From Streptomyces rubradiris (GTDB taxonomy: Bacteria; Actinomycetota; Actinomycetes; Streptomycetales; Streptomycetaceae): a DNA stretch of 64,000 nt. The stretch is taken from positions 2,542,001 through 2,606,000 of the forward strand of contig NZ_BNEA01000015.1 of the NCBI RefSeq assembly GCF_016860525.1, written 5' to 3'. The notes beneath the pieces are model-generated. The model did not search any database, had not been told where the DNA came from, and saw only the letters and a program-made list of their open reading frames with translations. Positions 32,410 through 42,061 of the stretch are shown piece after piece (position 1 is the first letter of the stretch; every line of letters begins with the position of its first letter). A program made the position numbers and the translations under genes.

Positions 32410-33078
32410 TCACCGCGTGAAGCCGACGCGGGCGAGGACGTCCGCCGCGTCCCGGTCCAGCAGCACCGCCGCACCGCAGCCGCCCGGCAGCCGCCCCTTC
32501 TCCACCGCGCGCAGCAGCCGGGCGGTGGCGCGGCGGTGGCGGCGGAAGGCGTAGCGGGAGACGCCCCGGCCGCGCTCGCGCTGGCCCTGCCGGGCGGTCT
32601 CGGGGCTGACGTCGAGGAGGAGCAGGTGCAGGGTGCCGCCCCGGCGCCGGGCCGCGCGGGCCAGCCAGGCGCGCACCCACGGCTGGGTGCCGCAGTCGTG
32701 CACGACAAGCCCCTCCCCGGTGCGCAGGGCCCTGCACAGTCCGGCGTAGTGGGCGAGGCGGACCAGGGGGCGGTAGAGCGCGTACGGCAGGAAGCCGGGG
32801 ACGCGGGCCTGCCAGCGGTCCCGGGTGTCCTGGGAGTCGACGCGGCCGCCGGTGACCGCGCGGCGCATCAGGGTGGACTTGCCACTGCCGGGCAAGCCGG
32901 TGACGACCACCAGGTCACGGGGGCCGAAGAGCAGGGCGTGCGGGCTGCGGCCGGCCCGGTCGCGCAGGTCGCGGACGACCGGCGCGGGGCGGTCCGCGCC
33001 GCGTTCGCGGACCGCCGCGGCGGGCTGTCCCGGCACCGCGAGGCCGGCGTGGGCGGCGTAGGCCGAGGTCCTGTTCAC
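32410..33078 (-). CDS. P-loop ATPase/kinase (AAA_33-like)
   Basis: 222 residues. A classical Walker A, VVVTGLPGSGKSTLMRR, begins near residue 57. DSQDTRDRWQ and VVHDCGTQPW follow, and an Arg-rich lid segment (RQGQRERGRGVSRYAFRRHRR) resembles zeta-toxin/AAA_33-type kinases. Substrate unknown; the C-terminal LLDRDAADVLARV is typical of similar Streptomyces proteins. First of three minus-strand genes running away from the glycine riboswitch region. Confidence 0.8.
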   Translation of the reverse strand: MNRTSAYAAHAGLAVPGQPAAAVRERGADRPAPVVRDLRDRAGRSPHALLFGPRDLVVVTGLPGSGKSTLMRRAVTGGRVDSQDTRDRWQARVPGFLPYALYRPLVRLAHYAGLCRALRTGEGLVVHDCGTQPWVRAWLARAARRRGGTLHLLLLDVSPETARQGQRERGRGVSRYAFRRHRRATARLLRAVEKGRLPGGCGAAVLLDRDAADVLARVGFTR

Positions 33079-33115
33079 CGTGATCGTCCTCCCGAGGGCT
33101 CGATCGGTCCCATGC

Positions 33116-33149
33116 CCGTTCTCTGTAAAGGGAAGGTAATGGAGAACGG
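33116..33149. promoter_or_regulatory. CCGTTCTC/GAGAACGG inverted repeat
   Basis: Perfect 8-bp arms 18 bp apart, 38 bp upstream of the P-loop ATPase start and upstream of the glycine riboswitch, in the divergent promoter region. The spacer contains CTTTAC- and TTACC-like AT-richer sequence. A candidate regulatory site. Confidence 0.4.
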
Positions 33150-33257
33150 TCGGCGGTTCGTGTGCTTACGGCCACAGGTCGGTCACAAGCGGCACGCTCT
33201 GGATGGCCGGGGTGTGGCGTGCAATGATGAGCCCGCCAACTGCATACCGGCCGTTTG

Positions 33258-33478
33258 AATCCGCGCGGGAGAGTCCCCGGGCCCCCTCGGGGCCGCCTGG
33301 GGCGCCGAAGGAGCAAGTCCCTCCCTTGAATCTCTCAGGCCCCGTTACCGCGCGGGCGAGGCACATCTGAAAAGCGGGCCGCCGCCGCCGGCGGCTCCAC
33401 CCAAGGTGCAAGCCGTGATCGTCCCCGTGGCGGTGGCGGCGAACCTCTCAGGTTCCGATGACAGATGGGGAGGAACGT
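33258..33478 (+). promoter_or_regulatory. Tandem glycine riboswitch upstream of gcvT
   Basis: Two aptamer-like modules in series. Module I (about 33261-33355) is closed by CCGCGCGG on both ends, with GCGGGAGAGTCC, GCCGAAGGAGCAAGTCC and TGAATCTCTCAGGCCCC, the conserved core of glycine aptamers. Module II (about 33363-33468) is closed by CATCTG/CAGATG and has CCCAAGGTGCAAGCC and GAACCTCTCAGGTTCCGATGACAGA. It lies in the 5' leader of gcvT. Glycine binding typically turns the cleavage genes on. The expression platform is the 40 bases before the gcvT start. Confidence 0.93.
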
Positions 33479-33515
33479 TCCTCGCCCGTCCTTTGCCCTG
33501 GGAGACGACCGACCG

Positions 33516-34634
33516 ATGAGCAGTACCGAACTCCGTCATACCGCGCTCGACGCCGTGCACCGCTCGCTGGGCGCGACGATGACCGACTTCGCCGGCTGGG
33601 ACATGCCCCTGCGCTACGGCTCCGAGCGCGACGAGCACCTCGCCGTGCGCACCCGGGCCGGTCTGTTCGACCTGTCCCACATGGGCGAGATCACCGTGAC
33701 CGGCGCCGAGGCCGCCGCCTTCCTGAACCACGCCCTGGTCGGCAACATCGCCTCGGTCGGCGTCGGCCGCGCCCGCTACACCATGATCTGCCAGGCCGAC
33801 GGCGGCATCCTGGACGACCTGATCGTCTACCGGCTGGCCGAGACCGAGTACATGGTCGTGGCCAACGCCTCCAACGCCCAGGTGGTGCTGGACGCCCTCA
33901 CCGAGCGCGCGGCCGGCTTCGCCGCCGAGGTCCGCGACGACCGGGACGCCTACGCGCTGATCGCCGTGCAGGGCCCCGAGTCCCCCGGCATCCTGAAGTC
34001 GCTCACCGACGCCGACCTGGACGGCCTGAAGTACTACGCCGGGCTGCCCGGCACGGTCGCCGGCGTCCCGGCGCTGATCGCCCGTACGGGGTACACCGGC
34101 GAGGACGGCTTCGAGCTGTTCGTGAAGCCGGAGCACGCCGTGGCGCTGTGGCAGGCGCTCACCGAGGCCGGCGAGGGCGTCGGACTGGTCCCGTGCGGGC
34201 TGTCCTGCCGGGACACGCTGCGCCTGGAGGCGGGCATGCCGCTGTACGGGCACGAGCTGAGCACTTCCCTGACCCCCTTCGACGCCGGGCTGGGCCGCGT
34301 GGTCAAGTTCGACAAGGAGGGCGACTTCGTGGGCCGCGCGGCGCTGGCCGAGGCCGCCGGGCGGGCCGCGCAGAACCCGCCCCGGGTGCTGGTCGGGCTG
34401 GTCGCCGAGGGCCGCCGGGTGCCGCGCGCCGGGTACGCCGTGGTGGCCGGCGGCGAGGTGATCGGCGAGGTCACCTCGGGCGCCCCCTCCCCCACCCTGG
34501 GCAAGCCGATCGCCATGGCCTACGTCGACGCGGCGCACGCCGCGCCGGGCACCGAAGGCGTCGGCGTGGACATCCGGGGCACCCACGAGCCGTACCAGGT
34601 CGTGGCGCTGCCGTTCTACAAGCGCCAGAAGTAA
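33516..34634 (+). CDS. gcvT: Glycine cleavage system T protein (aminomethyltransferase)
   Basis: 372 residues from ATG 33516 (MSSTELRHTALDAVHRSLGA). Conserved folate/aminomethyl site segments: MTDFAGWDMPLRYG, GLFDLSHMGEI, RTGYTGEDGFEL and the late Arg-rich ALPFYKRQ end. It moves the methylene unit from lipoyl-GcvH to tetrahydrofolate. First gene after the glycine riboswitch; gcvP is not in this window. Confidence 0.97.
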   Translation: MSSTELRHTALDAVHRSLGATMTDFAGWDMPLRYGSERDEHLAVRTRAGLFDLSHMGEITVTGAEAAAFLNHALVGNIASVGVGRARYTMICQADGGILDDLIVYRLAETEYMVVANASNAQVVLDALTERAAGFAAEVRDDRDAYALIAVQGPESPGILKSLTDADLDGLKYYAGLPGTVAGVPALIARTGYTGEDGFELFVKPEHAVALWQALTEAGEGVGLVPCGLSCRDTLRLEAGMPLYGHELSTSLTPFDAGLGRVVKFDKEGDFVGRAALAEAAGRAAQNPPRVLVGLVAEGRRVPRAGYAVVAGGEVIGEVTSGAPSPTLGKPIAMAYVDAAHAAPGTEGVGVDIRGTHEPYQVVALPFYKRQK

Positions 34635-34635
34635 C

Positions 34636-34682
34636 CGCCGCCCGCGCCCGCACCGGCCCGGGACCCCGGCCCGAGGGCGGCG
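34636..34682 (+). terminator. Hairpin in the gcvT-gcvH gap
   Basis: CGCCGCCC/GGGCGGCG arms (34636-34643, 34675-34682) enclose a second GC-rich stem. It begins immediately after the gcvT stop, in a 137-bp gap. May be a partial terminator or processing site; the genes are otherwise co-oriented. Confidence 0.5.
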
Positions 34683-34771
34683 CGTGAGCCTGCGCACATT
34701 CGCCCGCTCACCAGCGGTTTCCCCAGTCCCCCCGTCATCACCACTCCCGCGCGTACAGGAGAATTCAGGCC

Positions 34772-35149
34772 ATGAGCAACCCCCAGCAGCTGCGCTACAG
34801 CAAGGAGCACGAGTGGCTGTCGGACGCCCAGGACGGCGTCTCGACGGTCGGCATCACGGAGCACGCGGCCAACGCGCTCGGCGATGTCGTCTTCGTCCAG
34901 CTCCCCGAGGCCGGCTCCACGGTGACCGCGGGCGAGACCTGCGGCGAGCTGGAGTCCACGAAGTCGGTCTCCGACCTGTACTCGCCGGTCACCGGTGAGG
35001 TCACCGAGGTCAACGAGGACGTCGTCAACGACCCGTCGCTGGTGAACTCGGCCCCCTTCGAGGGCGGCTGGCTGTTCAAGGTACGCGTCACCGAGGAGCC
35101 GGCCGAGCTGCTCTCCGCCGACGAGTACACCGCCTTCACCGCCGGCTGA
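34772..35149 (+). CDS. gcvH: Glycine cleavage system H protein (lipoyl carrier)
   Basis: 125 residues. A lipoyl domain with the lipoylated Lys64 in [19 protein letters not shown]. It carries the aminomethyl group between P and T proteins. AGGAG precedes the ATG. glyA starts 14 bp after its stop, so the pair is co-transcribed. Confidence 0.98.
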   Translation: MSNPQQLRYSKEHEWLSDAQDGVSTVGITEHAANALGDVVFVQLPEAGSTVTAGETCGELESTKSVSDLYSPVTGEVTEVNEDVVNDPSLVNSAPFEGGWLFKVRVTEEPAELLSADEYTAFTAG

Positions 35150-35163
35150 GGAGTCGTAGCCCC

Positions 35164-36429
35164 ATGACTGTCCTGAACACGCCCCTGCACGAGCTGGACC
35201 CGGAGATCGCCGCCGCGGTCGACGCCGAGCTGAGCCGCCAGCAGTCGACGCTGGAGATGATCGCCTCCGAGAACTTCGCGCCGCTCGCGGTGATGGAGGC
35301 GCAGGGTTCGGTCCTCACCAACAAGTACGCCGAGGGCTACCCGGGCCGTCGCTACTACGGCGGCTGCGAGCACGTCGACGTGGCCGAGCAGATCGCCATC
35401 GACCGGGTCAAGGAGCTGTTCGGCGCCGAGTACGCCAATGTGCAGCCCCACTCCGGCGCCTCCGCGAACCAGGCGGCCCTGTTCGCGCTGGCCCAGCCCG
35501 GGGACACCATCCTCGGCCTGGACCTGGCGCACGGCGGCCACCTCACCCACGGCATGCGGCTGAACTTCTCCGGCAAGCAGTTCAACGTGGTCGCCTACCA
35601 CGTGGACGCCGAGACCGGCCTGGTCGACATGGCCGAGGTGGAGAAGCTCGCCAAGGAGCACCGCCCGAAGGTGATCATCGCGGGCTGGTCGGCGTACCCC
35701 CGGCAGCTGGACTTCGCCCAGTTCCGCCGGATCGCCGACGAGACCGGCGCGTACCTGTGGGTCGACATGGCGCACTTCGCCGGCCTGGTCGCCGCCGGTC
35801 TGCACCCGAACCCGGTGGAGTACGCCGACGTGGTCACCTCCACGACCCACAAGACGCTCGGCGGCCCGCGCGGCGGCATCATCCTCGCGAAGAAGGACTT
35901 CGCGAAGAAGCTGAACTCCTCCGTCTTCCCGGGCTTCCAGGGCGGTCCGCTGGAGCACGTGATCGCGGCCAAGGCGGTGTCCTTCAAGGTCGCGGCGGGC
36001 GAGGACTTCAAGGAGCGCCAGCGCCGTACGGTGGAGGGCGCCCGCATCCTCGCCGAGCGGCTGACCGCGGCCGATGTGCGCGAGGCCGGGGTGAACGTGC
36101 TGTCCGGCGGCACGGACGTGCACCTGATCCTGGTGGACCTGCGCGCGAGCGAGCTGGACGGGCAGCAGGCCGAGGACCGGCTGCACGAGGTCGGCATCAC
36201 GGTCAACCGCAACGCCGTCCCGAACGACCCGCGCCCGCCGATGGTCACCTCGGGGCTGCGCATCGGCACCCCGGCGCTGGCCACGCGCGGTTTCACGGCC
36301 GAGGACTTCGCCGAGGTCGCGGACGTGATCGCCGAGACGCTGAAGCCGTCGTACGACGCCGAGGCGCTCAAGGCGCGCGTCAAGGCGCTCGCCGACAAGC
36401 ACCCGCTGTACCCGGGTCTGAGCAAGTAA
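35164..36429 (+). CDS. glyA: Serine hydroxymethyltransferase
   Basis: 421 residues. PLP Lys230 in [13 protein letters not shown]-terminal [35 protein letters not shown] is fully typical. It interconverts serine and glycine with methylene-tetrahydrofolate, consuming the product of the glycine cleavage system. Directly downstream of gcvH and followed by a strong terminator. Confidence 0.98.
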   Translation: MTVLNTPLHELDPEIAAAVDAELSRQQSTLEMIASENFAPLAVMEAQGSVLTNKYAEGYPGRRYYGGCEHVDVAEQIAIDRVKELFGAEYANVQPHSGASANQAALFALAQPGDTILGLDLAHGGHLTHGMRLNFSGKQFNVVAYHVDAETGLVDMAEVEKLAKEHRPKVIIAGWSAYPRQLDFAQFRRIADETGAYLWVDMAHFAGLVAAGLHPNPVEYADVVTSTTHKTLGGPRGGIILAKKDFAKKLNSSVFPGFQGGPLEHVIAAKAVSFKVAAGEDFKERQRRTVEGARILAERLTAADVREAGVNVLSGGTDVHLILVDLRASELDGQQAEDRLHEVGITVNRNAVPNDPRPPMVTSGLRIGTPALATRGFTAEDFAEVADVIAETLKPSYDAEALKARVKALADKHPLYPGLSK

Positions 36430-36442
36430 GTCACGTTTCGCG

Positions 36443-36483
36443 GGGCACCGCGCACACTGGGAGTACCGGCGTGCGCGGTGCCC
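36443..36483 (+). terminator. Terminator between glyA and sdaA
   Basis: Perfect 13-bp arms GGGCACCGCGCAC (36443-36455) and GTGCGCGGTGCCC (36471-36483), 13 bp after the glyA stop. It would limit read-through from the riboswitch-controlled genes to sdaA. Confidence 0.85.
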
Positions 36484-36532
36484 GCGCCCCTGTACCGCCC
36501 CTTCGCACCACCCCCGTATTGAGGAGTCCCCC

Positions 36533-37900
<1,368 letters not shown>

Positions 37901-37970
37901 ACCGGTACGATTTCCGACCACACCGTCACAAATAGCTTTTTTCGCGTCACTCGGCGCTACGATTCCTGGC

Positions 37971-38378
37971 GTGATCGACCTGTACCCCGCGCTGTGGGGA
38001 CTGCTCGGCAGCAGTGTGGCCGAAGCGCTCAACCTCTCGGCGCTGATGCGTCCGACGGGTCCGCGCAGCCGCTGGCGCTGGCCCTGGCGCACCCGTGCCG
38101 ACCGGCCGGTGATGCTGGTGGCCATCGGGCTGCGGCTGTTCGCCGGGTTCGGTCTCACCGCGGCGCTGGGGAACTCCGGTCAGCTGCCGAACGCGACCGC
38201 CGCGTTCGCCGTGGGGGTGACCACCCCGCTGGTCGTGGCGAAGTTCTTCCAGGCGATCCCGATCACCGGCGCGGGCGCGGGTCAGCAGCCCGAGCCCCCG
38301 CTGCCCACCGCCCGGCAGGCCGGCGCGGATGCCGAAGAGGCGCTGTCGCAGCCGAGGGGGTCCAGTGCTGCGAGCTGA
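37971..38378 (+). CDS. Hypothetical membrane protein
   Basis: 135 residues from GTG 37971. Three weak hydrophobic segments (about 3-18, 47-66, 72-95) and a hydrophilic Pro/Ala-rich tail. No family recognised. The last 14 bases overlap the WD40 gene start, so the two are likely translated together and may form a membrane unit. Confidence 0.65.
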   Translation: MIDLYPALWGLLGSSVAEALNLSALMRPTGPRSRWRWPWRTRADRPVMLVAIGLRLFAGFGLTAALGNSGQLPNATAAFAVGVTTPLVVAKFFQAIPITGAGAGQQPEPPLPTARQAGADAEEALSQPRGSSAAS

Positions 38379-39507
38379 CAGCGCGCTCGGCCGTCTGGTG
38401 CTGGCGCTGGCCGTCCGCCCTGCCGACTTGCCGCCGGTGCGGCACGCGGGCCCCGGCACGCGGCTGATCGCCGCCCTGGGGACGCGCCCGGTGCCGCCGG
38501 CGGCGGCTCCGGTCCCGGCGCGGCACCGGCTGGGGTCCCGGGGCCGGTGGTTTCCGGGCCTGCTCACCGCCTGGCTGGTCGCCCTGACGTGTCTGACGGC
38601 CGCCGCGGTGCTGCCCGGCCCCTGGCGGGGGGTGGCGCCGGGGCAGGCCCAGCCGCCCGGACCGGAGCACTGGAGCCTGGCCGCCGCCGGGCGGCTCGGT
38701 CCGCGCGGGCGGGCCGAGGCGCTGGCGTTCACCCCGGACGGCCGGCTGCTGGTGACGGTCACCCGGACCTCGGCCAGCACCTGGGACGTGGCGGACCCCG
38801 GACATCCCGAACGGGTCCCGGTCCCGGCGGGCGTGCGCCGGGTGACGGCCGTCACGACGAGTCCGGACGGCCGCACGCTGGTGGCGGCCGGGGGGGCGGA
38901 CGTGCGGGCGCTCGCCGTCGGCTCGGGGGTGACCCGGTGGTCCGTCGACGGTGCCCCGATGGAGGTGAAGGCGGTGGCGGCGGGCCGGGACCGGGTCGTC
39001 CTCGCCGACTCGGGCACGACCGGCCCCGCCCGGCTGGCGGAGCTGCGCCTGGACACGGGCCGGCCGCCGCGGCCGACCACCCTGAGCCGGCTGCGCCAGG
39101 CCGTCGCCGCCGCCCAGTTCTCCGCCGACGGCCGCACCCTCGCCGTCGCGGGTGCCGAGGGGTCGGTGCGGCTGTGGGACGTGTCGGATCTGCGGCACCC
39201 CGAGGCGGCGGGGCCCGCCTTCGGCGGCCCGGGGGGGCGCACGACCGCGCTCGCCTTCAGTCCCGACGCCCGGCTGCTGGCGACCGTCGACTCCGCGCGG
39301 ACCGTGCGGCTGTGGGACGTCACCGACCGTGCGCGGCCCCGCCCGCTGGGCCGTCCGCTCGGTGACGGGGCCGAGCGCGTCACCGCGCTCGCCTTCAGCC
39401 CGGACGCCCGGCTGGTGGCCACCGTGGGGGCCGACGGGACGGCCAGCCTGTGGTGGCGCTCGCCGGCTGCGGAGGCTGATGTTCCTCCAGGGGCTACCGC
39501 GCAGTAA
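38365..39507 (+). CDS. Membrane-anchored WD40-repeat protein
   Basis: 380 residues from GTG 38365 with GAGGGGG ahead. An N-terminal arm and one hydrophobic segment (GLLTAWLVALTCLTAAAVL, about 65-83) are followed by an extracytoplasmic beta-propeller. WD40-like repeats are visible: EALAFTPDGRLLVTVT, AAAQFSADGRTLAVAG...VRLWDVSD, ALAFSPDARLLATVD...VRLWDVTD, ALAFSPDARLVATVG. Probably a scaffold for protein contacts outside the membrane; partner unknown. Confidence 0.85.
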   Translation: MLRADSALGRLVLALAVRPADLPPVRHAGPGTRLIAALGTRPVPPAAAPVPARHRLGSRGRWFPGLLTAWLVALTCLTAAAVLPGPWRGVAPGQAQPPGPEHWSLAAAGRLGPRGRAEALAFTPDGRLLVTVTRTSASTWDVADPGHPERVPVPAGVRRVTAVTTSPDGRTLVAAGGADVRALAVGSGVTRWSVDGAPMEVKAVAAGRDRVVLADSGTTGPARLAELRLDTGRPPRPTTLSRLRQAVAAAQFSADGRTLAVAGAEGSVRLWDVSDLRHPEAAGPAFGGPGGRTTALAFSPDARLLATVDSARTVRLWDVTDRARPRPLGRPLGDGAERVTALAFSPDARLVATVGADGTASLWWRSPAAEADVPPGATAQ

Positions 39508-39560
39508 CCGATCAACCTTAGGCTGCCGCCAACTCGGCGTCGGCGAAAGGGAGTTCGGTC

Positions 39561-40592
39561 ATGCGTGGGGTGAGAGGGCTGGTGGCGCTCGTGGGGGCCG
39601 CCGCGGTGCTGGCGGGGGCACCGGTGAACGCCCAGGCGGCGTCACCGAAGTTCTCCGCGACGACGGCCATCGGCACGCACAACGCCTACGAGAAGGACAA
39701 GTACCCGTACTTCGCGCAGGCGTTGGACTCCGGCGCCTCGCTGCTGGAACTGGACGTGTACGTCGACAGCATCAGCCACCGCTGGCGGGTCAGCCACAGC
39801 AACCCGCTGGGCAACGACAACAACTGCGAGGCCGCCAAGACGCCGAGCGAGCTGTACAGCAAGAGCCGTAACCAGGACCTCGGCAGCTGTCTGGACAACA
39901 TGGCCGCCTGGAACCGGCTCCACCCCGACCATCCGCCGATCGTCGTCAAGGTGGAGATGAAGGTCGGCTTCAACGACAAGGCGGGCATGGGCCCGGACGA
40001 GTTCGACACGCTCGTCGCACAGAAGCTGGGCGGCGACGTCTACAAACCGGCGGATCTGCTCGGTGGCACCCATGCCACGCTGGACGCGGCGGCGAGGGCC
40101 GACGCCTGGCCGGCCCGGGACGCGATGAAGGGCAAGTTCCTCCTCGACCTGATCCCCGGCACGGTGGAGCAGGCCAACCCGTTCGACAGCTACTGGACGG
40201 ACGAGGAGTACGGCGACCACCTGCGCGACCTGTCCGCGGCCGGGAACATCTCCGCTGCCCAGGCCTTCCCCGCCGTGCTGGGCGCGGCGAACGGCGACCC
40301 GCGCGCCAGCCGCTACGACGCCTCGATCCGGCCCTGGTTCGTGTTCTTCGACGGCGACGCGGCGGCCTATGCCGACAACGGCTACGACACCTCGTTCTAC
40401 GCCGCGAACCACTACATACTGATCGCCACCGACGCCCACAACGTGTCCCCGGCGATCTCCTCCACCAACCCCACGGACGCCGAAGTCGCCGCCCGGCTCG
40501 CGCTGTTGGCCAAGGGCCATGCGAGCCTGATCACTTCGGACTGGTCGGCGAAGTCCGCGTCCGTACTCGGTTCGGTGACCGCCCGCGGCTGA
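39561..40592 (+). CDS. Secreted Ca2+-dependent phosphoinositide phospholipase C-like protein
   Basis: 343 residues. The signal peptide ends near AQA-AS (residue 27). TIM-barrel PI-PLC catalytic His residues: ATTAIGTHNAYEKDKY and WRVSHSNPLG, with LELDVYVDS for metal/acid residues. This matches the actinobacterial secreted, Ca2+-dependent PI-PLC family (PF16670-like) rather than the classical metal-independent enzymes. It would hydrolyse phosphatidylinositol-type lipids outside the cell. Good GGGAG site before ATG 39561. Confidence 0.85.
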   Translation: MRGVRGLVALVGAAAVLAGAPVNAQAASPKFSATTAIGTHNAYEKDKYPYFAQALDSGASLLELDVYVDSISHRWRVSHSNPLGNDNNCEAAKTPSELYSKSRNQDLGSCLDNMAAWNRLHPDHPPIVVKVEMKVGFNDKAGMGPDEFDTLVAQKLGGDVYKPADLLGGTHATLDAAARADAWPARDAMKGKFLLDLIPGTVEQANPFDSYWTDEEYGDHLRDLSAAGNISAAQAFPAVLGAANGDPRASRYDASIRPWFVFFDGDAAAYADNGYDTSFYAANHYILIATDAHNVSPAISSTNPTDAEVAARLALLAKGHASLITSDWSAKSASVLGSVTARG

Positions 40593-40629
40593 ATGTTCCG
40601 GCCACGGGCCGGCAGGGCACAACCCCTGC

Positions 40630-41184
40630 ATGCTCCATGGCATCGACGTCAGCGCCTTCCAGTCCTCCTCCTATGCCACGGACGGCCTCTCCTTCGTCTT
40701 CATCAAGGCGACGGAGGGCCGTTCGTACGTCAATCCCAGGCTCGCGGCCCAGACCAAGCGAGGGCGTGACGCGGGCCTGGTCGTCGGCTTCTACCACTTC
40801 CTGTGGCCGGGCCACATCACCGCCCAGGCCGAGTACTTCCTGCGGCACGCCCCGGACCGCCCCGGCGACGTCCTCGCCGTCGACTGGGAGAACACCGGCG
40901 AGGGAACCCACGCGAGCAACGCGGAGAAGGACCGCTTCATCCGCAAGCTGAAGGAGTCGCGGCCGGACAACCGGGTCGTGCTCTACTGCAACCGCCACTT
41001 CTGGCTGAACATCGACACCACGTCCTACGCCGGGGACGGGCTGTGGATCGCCGACTACGTCACCAAGGGCAAGCCCCGCATCAAGGCCAAGTGGCGGTTC
41101 CACCAGTACACCAGCGAGCCCCTCGACAAGAACGTGGCCCAGTTCGCGGACAAGGACGACCTGCGCGACTGGGCCACGCCCTGA
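40630..41184 (+). CDS. GH25 lysozyme-like protein without signal peptide
   Basis: 184 residues forming a complete GH25 barrel: HGIDVSAFQ at the start (catalytic-region Asp), FVFIKATEG, VGFYHFLWPG, and DVLAVDWENTGEG carrying the catalytic Asp/Glu pair. No signal peptide, Tat motif or wall-binding domain is present. Release would need lysis, a holin or a non-classical route. No phage genes are nearby. Starts 37 bp after the PI-PLC gene. Confidence 0.88.
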   Translation: MLHGIDVSAFQSSSYATDGLSFVFIKATEGRSYVNPRLAAQTKRGRDAGLVVGFYHFLWPGHITAQAEYFLRHAPDRPGDVLAVDWENTGEGTHASNAEKDRFIRKLKESRPDNRVVLYCNRHFWLNIDTTSYAGDGLWIADYVTKGKPRIKAKWRFHQYTSEPLDKNVAQFADKDDLRDWATP

Positions 41185-41224
41185 CGGCCGGGCGGCGGGC
41201 TACACCAGTACGCCTCAGTGCCTC

Positions 41225-41887
41225 TCAGTACCGGAAGTCCGCCGGGCGCTGCGGGGAGGCCTTGCGCAGGGCCTCCCGTACCGCGTCCGCGCCGGCCCGC
41301 AGGCCGTACACCGGGGTGTCCGGCTGCTGGCGCCAGGAGTCGTCGATGCCGCCGGCGTCGACCGTGTCGAAGCCGATCTCGTCGATCAGGGCGCGCACCT
41401 TCGCCTTGGCGGCCTCGTCGTCCCCGGCGACGGGCAGCGCCATGCGGTCGGGGTGACCGGCGGGCAGCGGGCGGTCCAGGATGTCCTGGGCGTAGGTGCC
41501 GTTGAACGCCTTGATCACGGGGTGGCCGAGATGCTGCTCGACCCAGCGGCTCTCGGTCAGGCCCCCGTCCTCGATGGCGTCGATCCGGCCGTCGCGCTGC
41601 TTGGGGTAGTAGTTGTTCGTGTCGATCACCGCGGCCCCCTCGGCCGCTCCGTCCAGCAGGCCCGCGGGGAGGTCCGGGACCGCCTTCAGGGGGACGGTGA
41701 CGACGACGACCTCGGCACCCTCGGCCGCGTCCTCGGCGCGCACCGGGGTGGCGCCGGTCTCCCGCGCCAGGTCCTTCAGCGTCTCGGGGCCGCGGGAGTT
41801 GGCGACGGAGACGTCGTGGCCGAGGGCGGTGAGCCGCCGGGTGAGGTTGCCGCCGATGTTCCCCGCGCCGATGATGCCGATCTTCAT
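41225..41887 (-). CDS. NADP/F420-type oxidoreductase (NAD(P)-binding)
   Basis: 220 residues. The N-terminal Rossmann motif MKIGIIGAGNIGGNLTRRL is followed by SVANSRGPE, the NADP-recognition position, and DTNNYYPKQRDGRID. Similar to F420-dependent NADP reductases and to ProC-like NAD(P)-binding proteins. Binding of F420 itself is not provable from sequence. A 12-bp palindrome 21 bp upstream of the start suggests a dedicated regulator. Confidence 0.85.
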   Translation of the reverse strand: MKIGIIGAGNIGGNLTRRLTALGHDVSVANSRGPETLKDLARETGATPVRAEDAAEGAEVVVVTVPLKAVPDLPAGLLDGAAEGAAVIDTNNYYPKQRDGRIDAIEDGGLTESRWVEQHLGHPVIKAFNGTYAQDILDRPLPAGHPDRMALPVAGDDEAAKAKVRALIDEIGFDTVDAGGIDDSWRQQPDTPVYGLRAGADAVREALRKASPQRPADFRY

Positions 41888-41907
41888 GGCCGACCTTCCG
41901 CCTATTG

Positions 41908-41919
41908 ATGCACGTGCAT
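41908..41919 (-). promoter_or_regulatory. ATGCACGTGCAT palindrome upstream of the reductase gene
   Basis: Perfect 12-bp palindrome centred about 26 bp upstream of the start codon, within TTGATGCACGTGCATG. Typical in size and place for a MarR- or HxlR-type operator; the regulator gene is not adjacent. Confidence 0.55.
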
Positions 41920-42061
41920 GCTTCTGTCGTCCTGGACAACCGCAGGGACGGCCGCGCTATTCCGGCCACCCAACCGCCGCAGGTCGCCGTAGCCGTGGAC
42001 GGTCGGTGGCCGTTCACGGGACCGGGCCGCCGTGGGTGCCGGTCGGGAACGCCCGGGTCGG

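Noticed and set aside
33166..33411. Short open frames across the glycine riboswitch
   Set aside because: The sequence is explained by riboswitch structure; the frames are not conserved coding sequence.
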